The position numbers were made by a program, and so were the translations under genes. Positions 17,725 to 27,797 of a stretch of DNA of 64,000 bases are shown in pieces (the first letter of the stretch is position 1; each line of letters opens with the position of its first letter). The DNA is from Croceivirga sp. (GTDB lineage: Bacteria; Bacteroidota; Bacteroidia; Flavobacteriales; Flavobacteriaceae), in assembly GCA_028284935.1 (NCBI GenBank), contig JANQQQ010000028.1:31096-95095 (forward strand), written 5' to 3'. The notes beneath the pieces were generated by a model. That model was not told the DNA's origin. It ran no database searches and worked only from the letters and a program-made list of their open reading frames with translations.

Positions 17725-18431
17725 TGAAGCAAACGTATGCCATTTCTGGAATGACCTGCGGAGGTTGTGTTGCTTCGGTTACTGAGAAACTTTCAAAAGT
17801 AAGTGGGGTTGAACGAGTAGAAGTTAATCTAGAAAGAGGAGAGGCCGAGGTTGATATGCAAAACCAAGTCTCACTTTCAAATTTAAAAGCGGCTCTTCCT
17901 GAAAAATACACTATCCGGTTGCAAGAGGAGTATAGTGCTTCCTTGGATATTGCCAATGCGAAAACCAAATTACAGCAACTTCAACCCTTGTTCTTGATTT
18001 TTGCCTATTTGTTTGGTGCGGCCTTTCTTTTAAATTATCAGCACTGGAATACCCAAGAAGCCATGCTTGATTTTATGGGGCTGTTCTATATTGTGTTCAG
18101 TTTCTTTAAGTTCTTGGATCTAAAAGGTTTTCCAGAAAGTTTTGGAATGTATGACCCTTTGGCCAAGGCCGTTCCGGCCTATGCCCGGATATACCCTTTT
18201 CTTGAACTCGCTCTCGGCCTGCTGTTTTTAATGCGATTTCAGGTGCAAACGGCACTTATTGTAACTGTAATCATATTGGGCATTACCACGGTAGGAGTGA
18301 CCAAAACACTGTTGGATAAAAAGTCTATCCGTTGCGCTTGTCTGGGAACAGCTTTAAAACTGCCCATGACCGAGGCCACGTTTATTGAGAACACCATAAT
18401 GCTTGTTATGGCAGGAATCATGCTTGTGTAG
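17724..18431 (+). CDS. HMA domain fused to a MauE/DoxX-like membrane protein
   Basis: A 235-residue protein. Residues 1-70 form a classical HMA domain with GMTCGGC. After a short linker come four to five membrane segments resembling MauE-type redox-associated membrane proteins, including FFKFLDLKGFPESF and YPFLELALGLLFLM. A CAC motif sits before the last segment. MauE/DoxX relatives assist thiol or redox chemistry in the membrane, so the fusion suggests a metal-linked thiol redox step. The track ORF includes an upstream TTG; the ATG at 17724 overlaps the previous stop and is preferred. Last gene before a strong bidirectional terminator. Confidence 0.82.
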   Translation: MKQTYAISGMTCGGCVASVTEKLSKVSGVERVEVNLERGEAEVDMQNQVSLSNLKAALPEKYTIRLQEEYSASLDIANAKTKLQQLQPLFLIFAYLFGAAFLLNYQHWNTQEAMLDFMGLFYIVFSFFKFLDLKGFPESFGMYDPLAKAVPAYARIYPFLELALGLLFLMRFQVQTALIVTVIILGITTVGVTKTLLDKKSIRCACLGTALKLPMTEATFIENTIMLVMAGIMLV

Positions 18432-18440
18432 GGATAAATA

Positions 18441-18467
18441 AAAACGCCCTGAACCTCAGGGCGTTTT
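18441..18467. terminator. Bidirectional terminator between the metal module and groEL
   Basis: A perfect 12-bp stem AAAACGCCCTGA / TCAGGGCGTTTT with a 3-nt loop has A and T runs on both sides, so it can end transcription from both convergent genes. Confidence 0.93.
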
Positions 18468-18521
18468 TGTTAAAATATATTTCCGCAAACAAGTTCAGTT
18501 TATGCCTGTCCGCGCTGCGGA

Positions 18522-20159
<1,638 letters not shown>

Positions 20160-20268
20160 TTAAATTTTTAAAAAAATTAAATTTCCAAAACTCAAATCCC
20201 AAATCCCTCTAACGGTTCCATTGAAATAAAGCTTTGGAGTTTATTATTTGTTATTTGAATTTTGACAT

Positions 20269-20547
20269 TTATACAATTGCGAGAATATCGCTCTGTCTCA
20301 TGATTAGATAGTCTACGCCGTCCAATTTAAGATCGGTCCCTGCATATTTTCCATAAAGCACAGAGTCCCCAACACTGACTGTCATATCTTCATCTTTGGT
20401 ACCTGGTCCAACAGCTACCACTTTTCCCTTTTGAGGTTTTTCTTTGGCGGTATCTGGGATAATGATACCCGAAGCTGTTTTGGTTTCAGCTGCCATAGGT
20501 TCAATTAGGACCCTGTCCGCTAATGGTTTAATGTTCACTTTAGCCAT
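20269..20547 (-). CDS. groS: Co-chaperonin GroES
   Basis: A 92-residue lid subunit for GroEL. Family features include [12 protein letters not shown] at the N-terminus, the mobile loop ([21 protein letters not shown]) and [23 protein letters not shown]. First gene of the groESL operon; the 5' region holds a nested inverted repeat that is probably regulatory. Confidence 0.99.
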   Translation of the reverse strand: MAKVNIKPLADRVLIEPMAAETKTASGIIIPDTAKEKPQKGKVVAVGPGTKDEDMTVSVGDSVLYGKYAGTDLKLDGVDYLIMRQSDILAIV

Positions 20548-20593
20548 TTGTATAAATTTTTAAGTTTTATTTTAACAATTCTGCATTCAATTG

Positions 20594-20625
20594 GTCAGAA
20601 ATTGTGCCATGCTGGCAAAACTGAC
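20594..20625 (-). promoter_or_regulatory. Nested inverted repeat upstream of groES
   Basis: An inner palindrome TGCCA-TGC-TGGCA (20605-20617) lies inside an outer inverted repeat GTCAG...CTGAC (20594-20625), 47-78 nt upstream of the groES ATG. On the minus strand the same stretch reads TGGCACAATTTCTGAC, which partly resembles a sigma-54 element (TGGCAC-N5-TTGC) but with two mismatches in the -12 part. Likely the operator or promoter of groESL; the regulator is unknown. Confidence 0.5.
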
Positions 20626-20641
20626 AAACTGCTAAAACAAA

Positions 20642-20670
20642 AATGCCAGCTTGTCATTTAAGCTGGCATT
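20642..20670 (-). terminator. Terminator after secG
   Basis: An 11-bp perfect stem AATGCCAGCTT / AAGCTGGCATT with a 7-nt loop. On the minus strand it is followed by TTTTTGT. It lies 27 bp past the secG stop and separates this operon from groESL. Confidence 0.88.
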
Positions 20671-20696
20671 AATGTCTTATTATACTACTGTTTGTT

Positions 20697-21059
20697 TTAT
20701 TGAATGGTATCCAAGGAATTATCGGAGGCAGGTACCTCTTCAGGAATTTGTTCCGGAACGGTTTCAGGAATTGTAGTTTCCACATCGTCACCCTGCAACA
20801 ACTTTGAATCCGGAGTACTGTAACTTCCTTTAAGGGCAACATTGGAGAGCAAAATTAGAACAATTAAAAGTCCTGCCAAGGTCCAAGTGCTCCTGTCCAG
20901 AAAATCCCCCGTTTTCTTTACCCCACCGGCTATTTGGGTTCCTCCACCTCCAAAAGAAGAGGAAAGTCCCCCACCTTTTGGGTTCTGCACCATAATGACC
21001 AAAACCAATAATAGGCAAACAAGGATAATCAACACCAAAAAAATTGAAAACGTACTCAT
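20697..21059 (-). CDS. secG: Preprotein translocase subunit SecG
   Basis: A 120-residue inner-membrane protein with two membrane segments (FLVLIILVCLLLVLVIMVQ and TLAGLLIVLILLSNVAL) separated by the family signature NPKGGGLSSSFGG. It is an accessory subunit of the SecYEG channel. The acidic, Glu/Pro-rich C-terminal extension (TVPEQIPEEVPASD) is typical of Bacteroidota versions. The ATG follows the stop of the TPR-like gene after 1 base. Confidence 0.94.
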   Translation of the reverse strand: MSTFSIFLVLIILVCLLLVLVIMVQNPKGGGLSSSFGGGGTQIAGGVKKTGDFLDRSTWTLAGLLIVLILLSNVALKGSYSTPDSKLLQGDDVETTIPETVPEQIPEEVPASDNSLDTIQ

Positions 21060-21060
21060 T

Positions 21061-21924
21061 TTAATCCTTTTCTTTTTGCAGTCTTTTTACTGCAGTAATT
21101 CGGTCGGCAAAGAAACCACTTTTTTCTGGATATTTCAAACTCAATATTTTATAAGCTTGGATCGCTTTTTTATATTTTTTCTGTTCCAAATACACCTTTG
21201 CCAAAGTCTCTGTCATCAACTCGGTCGTATCAATTTTGACAGAATCGGCGATGTCTATTTTTAGTTCGGTCTCCTCCCTTGGAACAATTTTTGGGTTGCT
21301 TTCAATAAACTTATCGAGCAGTTCAAATTTTTTCTTTTTGGCCAAAGGCGTTTTCTCAGGTTCCGCACTCCTTTGTATGGGATGCTTCTGGGTAAGTTGT
21401 AACCATTCGGAAAAGGAGTGTTTCTCATTTTTGGTAAACGTTAGGGGCTTTCCCAATTCCAAGACCTTTTCAGATGTGGCATCCTTTGGAGGCTCTTTTA
21501 GGTCAAACAAGGCTGGATCTAAAATTTTTTCTGCATGATGTATATTTTGCGGTAGTGGTTCCTCATCGGATGCACCAAAAATCATTTCAGTGCTGGGATT
21601 GGGTTCAATTTCTTCCGATAGGGTTTCCTTCTCGGAAAGTTGGGTTTCCCGCCCCAATAAGGAATTGGCAACGTGATTTTGATCAAATTCCTTTGAGGTA
21701 ATGTATTCAAAAAGAATTTCGCGATCCGTAGTGTGGGCCGCGGCAAGCTTTAGGGCAGCATTGTATTTGTAGGACTCAAGATTTTTTAAACCTTTTAAGA
21801 GCAATGCCCTGGCCGCCTGAAAATAAGGGTACTCCTCCAGAATGGTCTCCAGTTCCCTAGTTTGGCCTGGGGAAAGGATGGTATTTGGATTTTGGAGCAG
21901 TTGTTTAAAATCGGAAACGTTCAT
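21061..21924 (-). CDS. TPR-like protein of unknown function in the lptE-secG operon
   Basis: A 287-residue soluble, acidic protein without a signal peptide. The N-terminal half has helix-turn-helix repeats (EYPYFQAARALLLKGLKNLES, then YKYNAALKLAAAH). The C-terminal end has a clear TPR-like unit (AKVYLEQKKYKKAIQAYKIL, SLKYPEKSGFFADRI). The middle is low-complexity and Lys/Glu/Pro-rich. The start is the ATG at 21924; the track's 21933 codon is TTG. It sits 2 nt after lptE and 1 nt before secG, so a scaffold role in envelope biogenesis is possible but unproven. Confidence 0.78.
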   Translation of the reverse strand: MNVSDFKQLLQNPNTILSPGQTRELETILEEYPYFQAARALLLKGLKNLESYKYNAALKLAAAHTTDREILFEYITSKEFDQNHVANSLLGRETQLSEKETLSEEIEPNPSTEMIFGASDEEPLPQNIHHAEKILDPALFDLKEPPKDATSEKVLELGKPLTFTKNEKHSFSEWLQLTQKHPIQRSAEPEKTPLAKKKKFELLDKFIESNPKIVPREETELKIDIADSVKIDTTELMTETLAKVYLEQKKYKKAIQAYKILSLKYPEKSGFFADRITAVKRLQKEKD

Positions 21925-21926
21925 AG

Positions 21927-22442
21927 CTACCAATCTGCCAATGAGGCATTGAAAATATCCTGGGTTATCCGTTCAAATATGACTTCATGCGCTTCGCTTT
22001 TGACATTTTCCAAAAGTGTGGTTCCAGGAAAATCGAAGAAAAACGAAAACCGTTGTTCAAAATCAGAGTCCTCTTTTGTGGTATTGTAAAAACGCACGTT
22101 CACGCTCATTGTTAGTCGGTTTTGGGCCGCGGTCTGGTTGGCAGAGGCACTCATTGGAGAGACCCTATATTCCACAATTTCGCCTTCATAAACCAGATCC
22201 CCCGCATTGCTGGTTAGGGATAGGCTGGTAAGGTTGGCAATCAAATCTTGAAGGGCATTGGTGAAGTCCCGATCCAACTGAGGCTCAATAGTGGAACCTG
22301 GACTTTGGTCCGCATAATTTTGAAAAAAGTTGACCTGAAATGACTGCGCCGTTCCTGTGCTGGCTCCCGAAAAATTATAGATGCCGCAACTTTGGGAAAA
22401 TCCCAAAAAACAAACCCCAAAAAGCAAAACTATTTTTTTCAT
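21927..22442 (-). CDS. lptE: LptE-type LPS assembly lipoprotein
   Basis: A 171-residue lipoprotein (MKKIVLLFGVCFLGFSQSCG with lipobox Cys) matching the LptE-like family of Bacteroidota (CGIYNFSGAS, then FFQNYADQSPGSTIEPQLDRDFT). With LptD it inserts lipopolysaccharide into the outer leaflet. The track ORF is extended upstream to 22619 into the activator gene; the ATG at 22442 starts exactly at the signal peptide and is used here. It follows the sigma-54 activator gene by 10 bp. Confidence 0.87.
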   Translation of the reverse strand: MKKIVLLFGVCFLGFSQSCGIYNFSGASTGTAQSFQVNFFQNYADQSPGSTIEPQLDRDFTNALQDLIANLTSLSLTSNAGDLVYEGEIVEYRVSPMSASANQTAAQNRLTMSVNVRFYNTTKEDSDFEQRFSFFFDFPGTTLLENVKSEAHEVIFERITQDIFNASLADW

Positions 22443-22452
22443 CTTCCTAACA

Positions 22453-23724
22453 TCACAGGTCATATTGCTTAATTTTACGATACAACGTCCGTTCAGAAAT
22501 CCCCAATTCAGCTGCAGCCGCTTTTCGTTTTCCACGATTGCGTTCCAAGGATTTTTTGATAAGCTCAATTTCCTTTTCCTGAAGGGAAAGGGTTTCTTCC
22601 TCTTCAATTTCCTCGGCAAAGTGATACCGGTCTTCGGTAGGTTGCGGTGTGGCGACCGTTACATTTTGAACTATGGGTTCGGGGAGGGATAGTACCTCGG
22701 CAACAGTTTCTTCTGCAGGTACGCTTTCTTTGTCGTCCCCATATATCTTGCGAATAAGTGTTTCATTCTCTTCCTGGACCTTTTCGGAATTATCTCCTTT
22801 TAGCAATTCCAAGGTCAACTTTTTTAAGTCGTTGAGGTCACTTTTCATATCGAAAAGTACTTTGTACAGAATTTCACGTTCGTTGCTGAAATCACTTTCC
22901 TTTCCATTGGCATTCACAACGGCGGGGAGGTTGGTCGTTGCTATGTTGGGCAAATAGGTATGCAGCGTGGCTGCTGATATTTCCCGGTTCCCCTCCAATA
23001 CGGAAATTTGTTCGGCTATATTCCTGAGCTGTCTGATGTTCCCTGGCCATCGATGTTTCAACAATAATTGAACAGCGTCTTCAGTCAAGCGTACGGTGGG
23101 CATTTTATACTTTTGGCCAAAATCAGAAGCGAACTTTCTGAACAACAAGTGAATGTCCCCTTGTCTTTCGCGAAGTGGTGGGATATTGATTTCAACCGTA
23201 CTCAAACGATAATACAAGTCTTCTCGAAACTTCTCTTTCTTAATGGCTTCGAACATATTGATATTGGTTGCCGCTACTATGCGAACATCCGTCTTTTGTA
23301 CTTGTGAGGATCCTACCTTCAAGAACTCTCCGTTTTCCAAAACCCGTAACAGCCGTACCTGTGTTGTCAAAGGAAGTTCCCCTACCTCATCCAAAAAAAT
23401 GGTTCCGCCATCCGCAACTTCAAAATAGCCACTACGGGTTTGGGTTGCCCCGGTAAATGCGCCTTTTTCGTGCCCAAAGAGTTCACTGTCGATAGTTCCT
23501 TCGGGAATGGCCCCGCAATTGACGGCAATGTATTTTGCATGTTTTCTATGGGAAAGGGAGTGTATAATTTTAGGAATGGACTCTTTTCCAACACCACTTT
23601 CTCCGGTTACCAAAACGGAAATATCCGTTGGGGCAACCTGCATTGCTTTTTCCAAGGCACGATTGAATTTGGGGTTATTCCCAATGAGTTCGAATCGCTG
23701 TTTTATGGCCTGTACGTTCTCCAT
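22453..23724 (-). CDS. Sigma-54-dependent transcriptional activator without receiver domain
   Basis: A 423-residue bacterial enhancer-binding protein. The AAA+ domain starts almost at the N-terminus (about residue 12) and shows Walker A GESGVGKE, the sigma-54-contact loop GAFTGA, and Walker B FLDEVGELP. A variable linker follows, and the C-terminal Fis-type HTH (KRKAAAAELGISERTLYRKIK) binds DNA. No receiver, GAF or PAS domain precedes the AAA+ part, so control must come through expression, a partner or the linker. The ATG at 23724 overlaps the miaB stop (TGATG). Conserved with miaB and lptE in flavobacteria as far as I recall. Confidence 0.94.
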   Translation of the reverse strand: MENVQAIKQRFELIGNNPKFNRALEKAMQVAPTDISVLVTGESGVGKESIPKIIHSLSHRKHAKYIAVNCGAIPEGTIDSELFGHEKGAFTGATQTRSGYFEVADGGTIFLDEVGELPLTTQVRLLRVLENGEFLKVGSSQVQKTDVRIVAATNINMFEAIKKEKFREDLYYRLSTVEINIPPLRERQGDIHLLFRKFASDFGQKYKMPTVRLTEDAVQLLLKHRWPGNIRQLRNIAEQISVLEGNREISAATLHTYLPNIATTNLPAVVNANGKESDFSNEREILYKVLFDMKSDLNDLKKLTLELLKGDNSEKVQEENETLIRKIYGDDKESVPAEETVAEVLSLPEPIVQNVTVATPQPTEDRYHFAEEIEEEETLSLQEKEIELIKKSLERNRGKRKAAAAELGISERTLYRKIKQYDL

Positions 23725-25184
23725 CACTGATTTTCGCTATAACCCACAGCTTCACCCAATAGCGTGGCTGAAGTACAATCGTTGATTTTAATATTTACAT
23801 ACTCTCCCACCTTGTAATTTTCCTTAGGGAAAACAACAACGGTGTTCTGGGAATTCCTACCCATCCAATGGGCATCTGATTTTTTTGAAGCCCCCTCAAT
23901 CAATACTTCTTCAATCCTGCCAAGGTGTTGCTGTGTTCGAAATAGCCCATGCTTTTGCTGAAGGTCGATGATTTCCCGTAACCGCCTTTTTTTTGTGGTC
24001 TCGGGCACATCATCTTCCAATTTTCTAGCAGCCAATGTCCCAGGTCGCTCGGAGTAGGCAAACATAAACCCAAAATCGTATTTTACGTATTCCATCAAGG
24101 AAAGCGTATCTTGATGGTCCTCTTCCGTTTCCGTAGGAAAGCCGGCAATCATATCCTGACTAATGGCACAGTCAGGGATGATTCGTTTAATGTTATCGAT
24201 AAGTTCAAAGTATTCCTCCCTTGTATGCAAACGGTTCATGGCCTTTAAAATGCGGTTGCTTCCGCTCTGCACGGGCAAGTGGATGTAATTACAGATATTT
24301 TGGTACTTGGCCATGGTTTCAATGACATCCAATGTCATATCCTGCGGATTGGAGGTGGAAAATCGAATACGCATCTTGGGTTGTGCCAAGGCCACCATTT
24401 CCAATAATTTGGCAAAATTGACCGAAGTCGCCTTTTGAATTTCTGTAGCTTTTTCAAAATCCTTTTTCAACCCGCCACCATACCACAAATAGCTGTCCAC
24501 ATTTTGGCCTAGCAACGTAATCTCTTTGAATCCACGCTGCCAAAGGTCTTTGACCTCTTCCAGTATGGATTGGGGATCTCTACTGCGTTCACGCCCACGT
24601 GTAAAAGGCACCACGCAGAACGTACACATATTGTCACAGCCACGGGTGATGGAAACAAAGGCGGTTACCCCGTTCGAATTTAATCGCACAGGTGCAACAT
24701 CGCCATAAGTTTCATCTTTGGAAAGGATCACATTTACGGCATTTCTTCCTTCGTCAATTTCTTGGATGAGGTTGGGAAGGTCTTTGTAAGCATCAGGACC
24801 TACCACCATATCCACGATTTTCTCCTCTTCCAGGAATTTACTTTTTAAACGCTCGGCCATACAGCCCAGGACTCCAACTTTCATCCCCGGGTTGACCTTT
24901 TTTACGGCATTGAATTTCTCCAACCGCTTGCGAACGGTCTGTTCTGCTTTTTCACGGATGGAGCAGGTGTTCACCAGAACCAAATCTGCCTCGGTCAATT
25001 CGTTGGTGGTGTTAAACCCTTCTTTGGCCAGAATGGAAGCAACAATTTCACTATCCGAAAAATTCATCTGGCAGCCATAACTCTCAATGTATAGCTTTCT
25101 GGAATTTGTACTGTTGGTATCCAAGACGAGCGTAGACCCTTGCTTGTCTTCCTCTATTATTTTTTCCGCATTGTAATGGCTCAT
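23724..25184 (-). CDS. miaB: tRNA-2-methylthio-N6-dimethylallyladenosine synthase MiaB
   Basis: A 486-residue radical-SAM methylthiotransferase that adds the ms2 group to i6A37 of tRNA. The three parts are clear: an N-terminal UPF0004 domain with three cluster Cys ([25 protein letters not shown]), the radical-SAM motif CDNMCTFC, and a C-terminal TRAM domain ([15 protein letters not shown]). The track start at 25196 is TTG; the ATG at 25184 ([10 protein letters not shown]) is preferred. First gene of miaB-activator-lptE-TPR-secG, with a promoter upstream. Confidence 0.96.
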   Translation of the reverse strand: MSHYNAEKIIEEDKQGSTLVLDTNSTNSRKLYIESYGCQMNFSDSEIVASILAKEGFNTTNELTEADLVLVNTCSIREKAEQTVRKRLEKFNAVKKVNPGMKVGVLGCMAERLKSKFLEEEKIVDMVVGPDAYKDLPNLIQEIDEGRNAVNVILSKDETYGDVAPVRLNSNGVTAFVSITRGCDNMCTFCVVPFTRGRERSRDPQSILEEVKDLWQRGFKEITLLGQNVDSYLWYGGGLKKDFEKATEIQKATSVNFAKLLEMVALAQPKMRIRFSTSNPQDMTLDVIETMAKYQNICNYIHLPVQSGSNRILKAMNRLHTREEYFELIDNIKRIIPDCAISQDMIAGFPTETEEDHQDTLSLMEYVKYDFGFMFAYSERPGTLAARKLEDDVPETTKKRRLREIIDLQQKHGLFRTQQHLGRIEEVLIEGASKKSDAHWMGRNSQNTVVVFPKENYKVGEYVNIKINDCTSATLLGEAVGYSENQ

Positions 25185-25208
25185 TATCTCTTCCAAAATT
25201 CAGGAATG

Positions 25209-25247
25209 CAAAGATAGTGTTTCATCCAGAAGTGTGACAATTTGACA
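25209..25247 (-). promoter_or_regulatory. miaB operon promoter with direct repeat
   Basis: On the minus strand TTG (25238-25240) is followed after 21 nt by TATCTTTG (25209-25216), a Bacteroidota promoter. Overlapping the -33 side is a direct repeat TGTCA-AAT-TGTCA (25235-25247). The TGTCA...CACACTTCTG text is similar to the groES upstream region. Confidence 0.55.
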
Positions 25248-25338
25248 GTTAAAAATGCTTTTTTTTATCTTTTATTTAGCTAAAAAAGGTATCGAAGTTC
25301 CTTGCTTGTATTTGTTGGATATTAGTTTTCATTTGGTG

Positions 25339-26670
25339 TTAACTGAACTTGGTCATTCCCGGCATAGGGATGGTATAGTTCCCATTTTCATCAGGTAAAA
25401 CGGGAGCTTCACTGCTCCAACTGAGATTATCGGGTACTAAGCTTTGTGCGGCGTTGAATGCCTGCTCCCATGTTATGGTCTGACCTGAATAGGTGGCCAT
25501 ACGCCCCATGATGGCCGTTAAGGTGGACTTGGCAGCATTTTCGGCATCTGCAATAACTTCTTTGTTTCTAATGGATGCAAAAAGTCGATCATGTTCTACT
25601 TGGTAGGGGTTGGGATCATCTTCTTTGTTGGCGTTCAAAAGGGTAGTTCCCTCTAGATTGGTGATCAGTCCCTTTTGTGCCTCAATGGAACCTTTGGTAC
25701 CCTGAAAAGCCTCATCAACCCTATTGAAACACCCTTTTTGATGTCTACACTGACTGGAGATGACGGCGCCACTTGGATAGGTAAACTCCACAAAGTGGTG
25801 GTCAAAGATTTCACCATGGTCCGGTCCTGTTCGGGTTTGTCGTCCGCCCATGCCCTGTGCTGACTTTGGGTATTCCCCAAGAAACCAGTTCGCCACATCA
25901 ATGTTATGGATATGCTGCTCCAGGATATGATCGCCGCATAACCAATTGAAGTAATACCAATTGCGCATCTGGTATTCCAATTCGCTCTGTCCTGCCTGTC
26001 TTTTCCTTACCCAAACACCGGCACTGTTCCAATACACTTGTCCCGAAAGGATCTGTCCTATAGTACCTTTTTTAACCTCATCGAAAAGCAAGTTGTACTT
26101 TTTTTCATAGTGACGTTGAAGACCTACCACTACATTCAATCTTTTTTGCTTGGCCAATTTTGCGGACTCCAAGACCCTTCTAACCCCTACGGCATCCGTA
26201 GCAACGGGTTTCTCCATGAAAATGTGCTTGTCCTGGGCAACAGCATACTCAAAATGTATGGGTCTGAAACCGGGAGGTGTGGCAAGAATAACCACATCAG
26301 CCAAATCAATGGCTTTGCTATAGGCATCAAAACCAACAAAACGATTTTTTTCCTTCACCATGATTTTGCGCTCACCCTCAAAATGCTCCACAATTGCCGA
26401 AAGACTACCTTCCAAACGATCTTGGAAAGCATCTGCCATGGCCACCAATTCCACATCCGGATCCGCGGTAAGTGCCTGTACGGCAGCACCTGTACCACGA
26501 CCTCCACACCCTATCAGGGAAAGTTTAAGTTTTTGGTTTCCTTCCATATAATTCATGGCGTTCATTGATGTACTATTGGCAAGAACTGCCCCTGTTGCCA
26601 ACCCAGTGGTTTTGACAAATGTTCGCCTAGTTAGTTTGTCTTCGTTATCTTTTTTTTGGTTTTGTCCCAT
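25339..26670 (-). CDS. Tat-exported Gfo/Idh/MocA family oxidoreductase
   Basis: A 443-residue protein with a twin-arginine signal (KLTRRTFVKTTGLATGAVLA). A Rossmann NAD(P)-binding domain follows (LSLIGCGGRGTGAA, MEKPVA), then the GFO_IDH_MocA C-terminal domain (GDHILEQHIHNIDVANW). Such exported enzymes usually oxidise sugars or polyols, or in some cases cleave glycosides by a redox mechanism; the substrate here is unknown. The track start at 26748 is too long; the ATG at 26670 places the RR motif normally. It follows the SUMF1-type gene by 4 bases, so both are co-expressed. Confidence 0.9.
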   Translation of the reverse strand: MGQNQKKDNEDKLTRRTFVKTTGLATGAVLANSTSMNAMNYMEGNQKLKLSLIGCGGRGTGAAVQALTADPDVELVAMADAFQDRLEGSLSAIVEHFEGERKIMVKEKNRFVGFDAYSKAIDLADVVILATPPGFRPIHFEYAVAQDKHIFMEKPVATDAVGVRRVLESAKLAKQKRLNVVVGLQRHYEKKYNLLFDEVKKGTIGQILSGQVYWNSAGVWVRKRQAGQSELEYQMRNWYYFNWLCGDHILEQHIHNIDVANWFLGEYPKSAQGMGGRQTRTGPDHGEIFDHHFVEFTYPSGAVISSQCRHQKGCFNRVDEAFQGTKGSIEAQKGLITNLEGTTLLNANKEDDPNPYQVEHDRLFASIRNKEVIADAENAAKSTLTAIMGRMATYSGQTITWEQAFNAAQSLVPDNLSWSSEAPVLPDENGNYTIPMPGMTKFS

Positions 26671-26674
26671 GTCT

Positions 26675-27649
26675 TTATGATTTTGTGTGTTTTTCTTTCC
26701 AATAAACTTGTTGTTCCTTTCTGCTTGGGGTAGTATAGGGTCGCACAATTCGAAAACCTATGAAAGGGGCATCCGTATGCCACCATTTGCTCTTGGGGAT
26801 TTGGGGATCACGTGCCTTCCAAGTTTTGTTGGAAGCCATTCTGGATGCACTTCTAAGGTTTTCCGTAGAACTTGACCAAGAACCGCCCCTTAATGTTCTT
26901 GGATACGTTTTTACCGGCTTTTCAAATGGGTTGTCCACCTTTTTTCGCTTAGCATAGGTGTCCGCTGCATAAGCATCCAACGTCCATTCTGCCACATTAC
27001 CATGCATATCGTATAAACCAAAGGGATTTGGTTTTTTGAGTCCTACCTTATGGGACGTACCATTGCTGTTTTGATTGGACCATGCAAAATCATCAATTTG
27101 GGAGGTGTCATTACCGAAGGAATAAGCCGTTTGCGTGCCTGCTTTGCAAGCGTATTCCCATTCAGCTTCAGTAGGCAGTCTGTAGAAGTTACCAGTCATG
27201 GCGGAAAGCCATTCACAGAATTTAGAGGCCGCGTATTGTGTCATGTTCACAGCAGGAAATCCCTGAATGCCCATGCCATTGGTCATATCAACATAAGGAA
27301 TGGTAGCTCCTGCAACCGCATCAACATTAATGGATACCTCGTTCCCGATCCCTTGTTCGTTCTGCTGGGCATCTATTTGTCTTTCCACAAATAAATTGTA
27401 AATATCCCAGGTAATTTCAAATTGAGCCATCCAAAAGGAATCTATCCGGACTTGATGTTGAGGCCCTTCATCGGGCAATCGACCCGACTCTTTTTTTTCA
27501 CTTCCCATGATAAAATGCCCACCCTTAATGGGAACCATTTCTATTTGAAATTGGGTCCCGGAAATCTTTTGGGAATAGGAGTCAAAAGATTTCTGGCATA
27601 GAACGTTCTGGAAACCAAAAAAAACGGATAGTAAAAAAAAGGTTCTCAA
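26675..27649 (-). CDS. Secreted SUMF1/formylglycine-generating-enzyme-like domain protein, probably non-catalytic
   Basis: A 324-residue exported protein (signal FFLLSVFFGFQNVLC) consisting of one FGE-sulfatase-type fold: PIKGGHFIMGSEK, RLPTEAEWEYACKAG, YDMHGNVAEW, TLRGGSWSSS and FIGFRIVRPY. The Cys pair that does catalysis in true formylglycine-generating enzymes is absent; that region reads STENLRSASRMA. It is therefore more likely a binding or structural SUMF1 domain, as in GldK. Start codon TTG at 27649; no in-frame ATG fits the signal peptide. No sulfatase gene is nearby. Co-transcribed with the Gfo/Idh/MocA gene. Confidence 0.87.
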   Translation of the reverse strand: MRTFFLLSVFFGFQNVLCQKSFDSYSQKISGTQFQIEMVPIKGGHFIMGSEKKESGRLPDEGPQHQVRIDSFWMAQFEITWDIYNLFVERQIDAQQNEQGIGNEVSINVDAVAGATIPYVDMTNGMGIQGFPAVNMTQYAASKFCEWLSAMTGNFYRLPTEAEWEYACKAGTQTAYSFGNDTSQIDDFAWSNQNSNGTSHKVGLKKPNPFGLYDMHGNVAEWTLDAYAADTYAKRKKVDNPFEKPVKTYPRTLRGGSWSSSTENLRSASRMASNKTWKARDPQIPKSKWWHTDAPFIGFRIVRPYTTPSRKEQQVYWKEKHTKS

Positions 27650-27797
27650 ATGAAAGGTTTGTAAATGAATGAATTAAATGTATGACTTAATCCATCATGT
27701 TTTCAAGTTTTTTTGAAATTTAAAACGCAACTTTGTTCAACAAAAACCATCTATTTAGCGTTATTTTAAAATAAATCTTCAACAAAAAACTTAGAAA

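Noticed and set aside
20598-20613. Sigma-54 promoter call for groES
   Set aside because: TGGCAC is present but the -12 part (CTGA for TTGC) has two mismatches, so I list it only as a regulatory inverted repeat.
26038-26568. 176-aa plus-strand ORF
   Set aside because: Antisense shadow of the Gfo/Idh/MocA gene; no protein-like features.
26675-27649. Formylglycine-generating enzyme call
   Set aside because: The fold matches, but the catalytic Cys pair is absent and no sulfatase is nearby.
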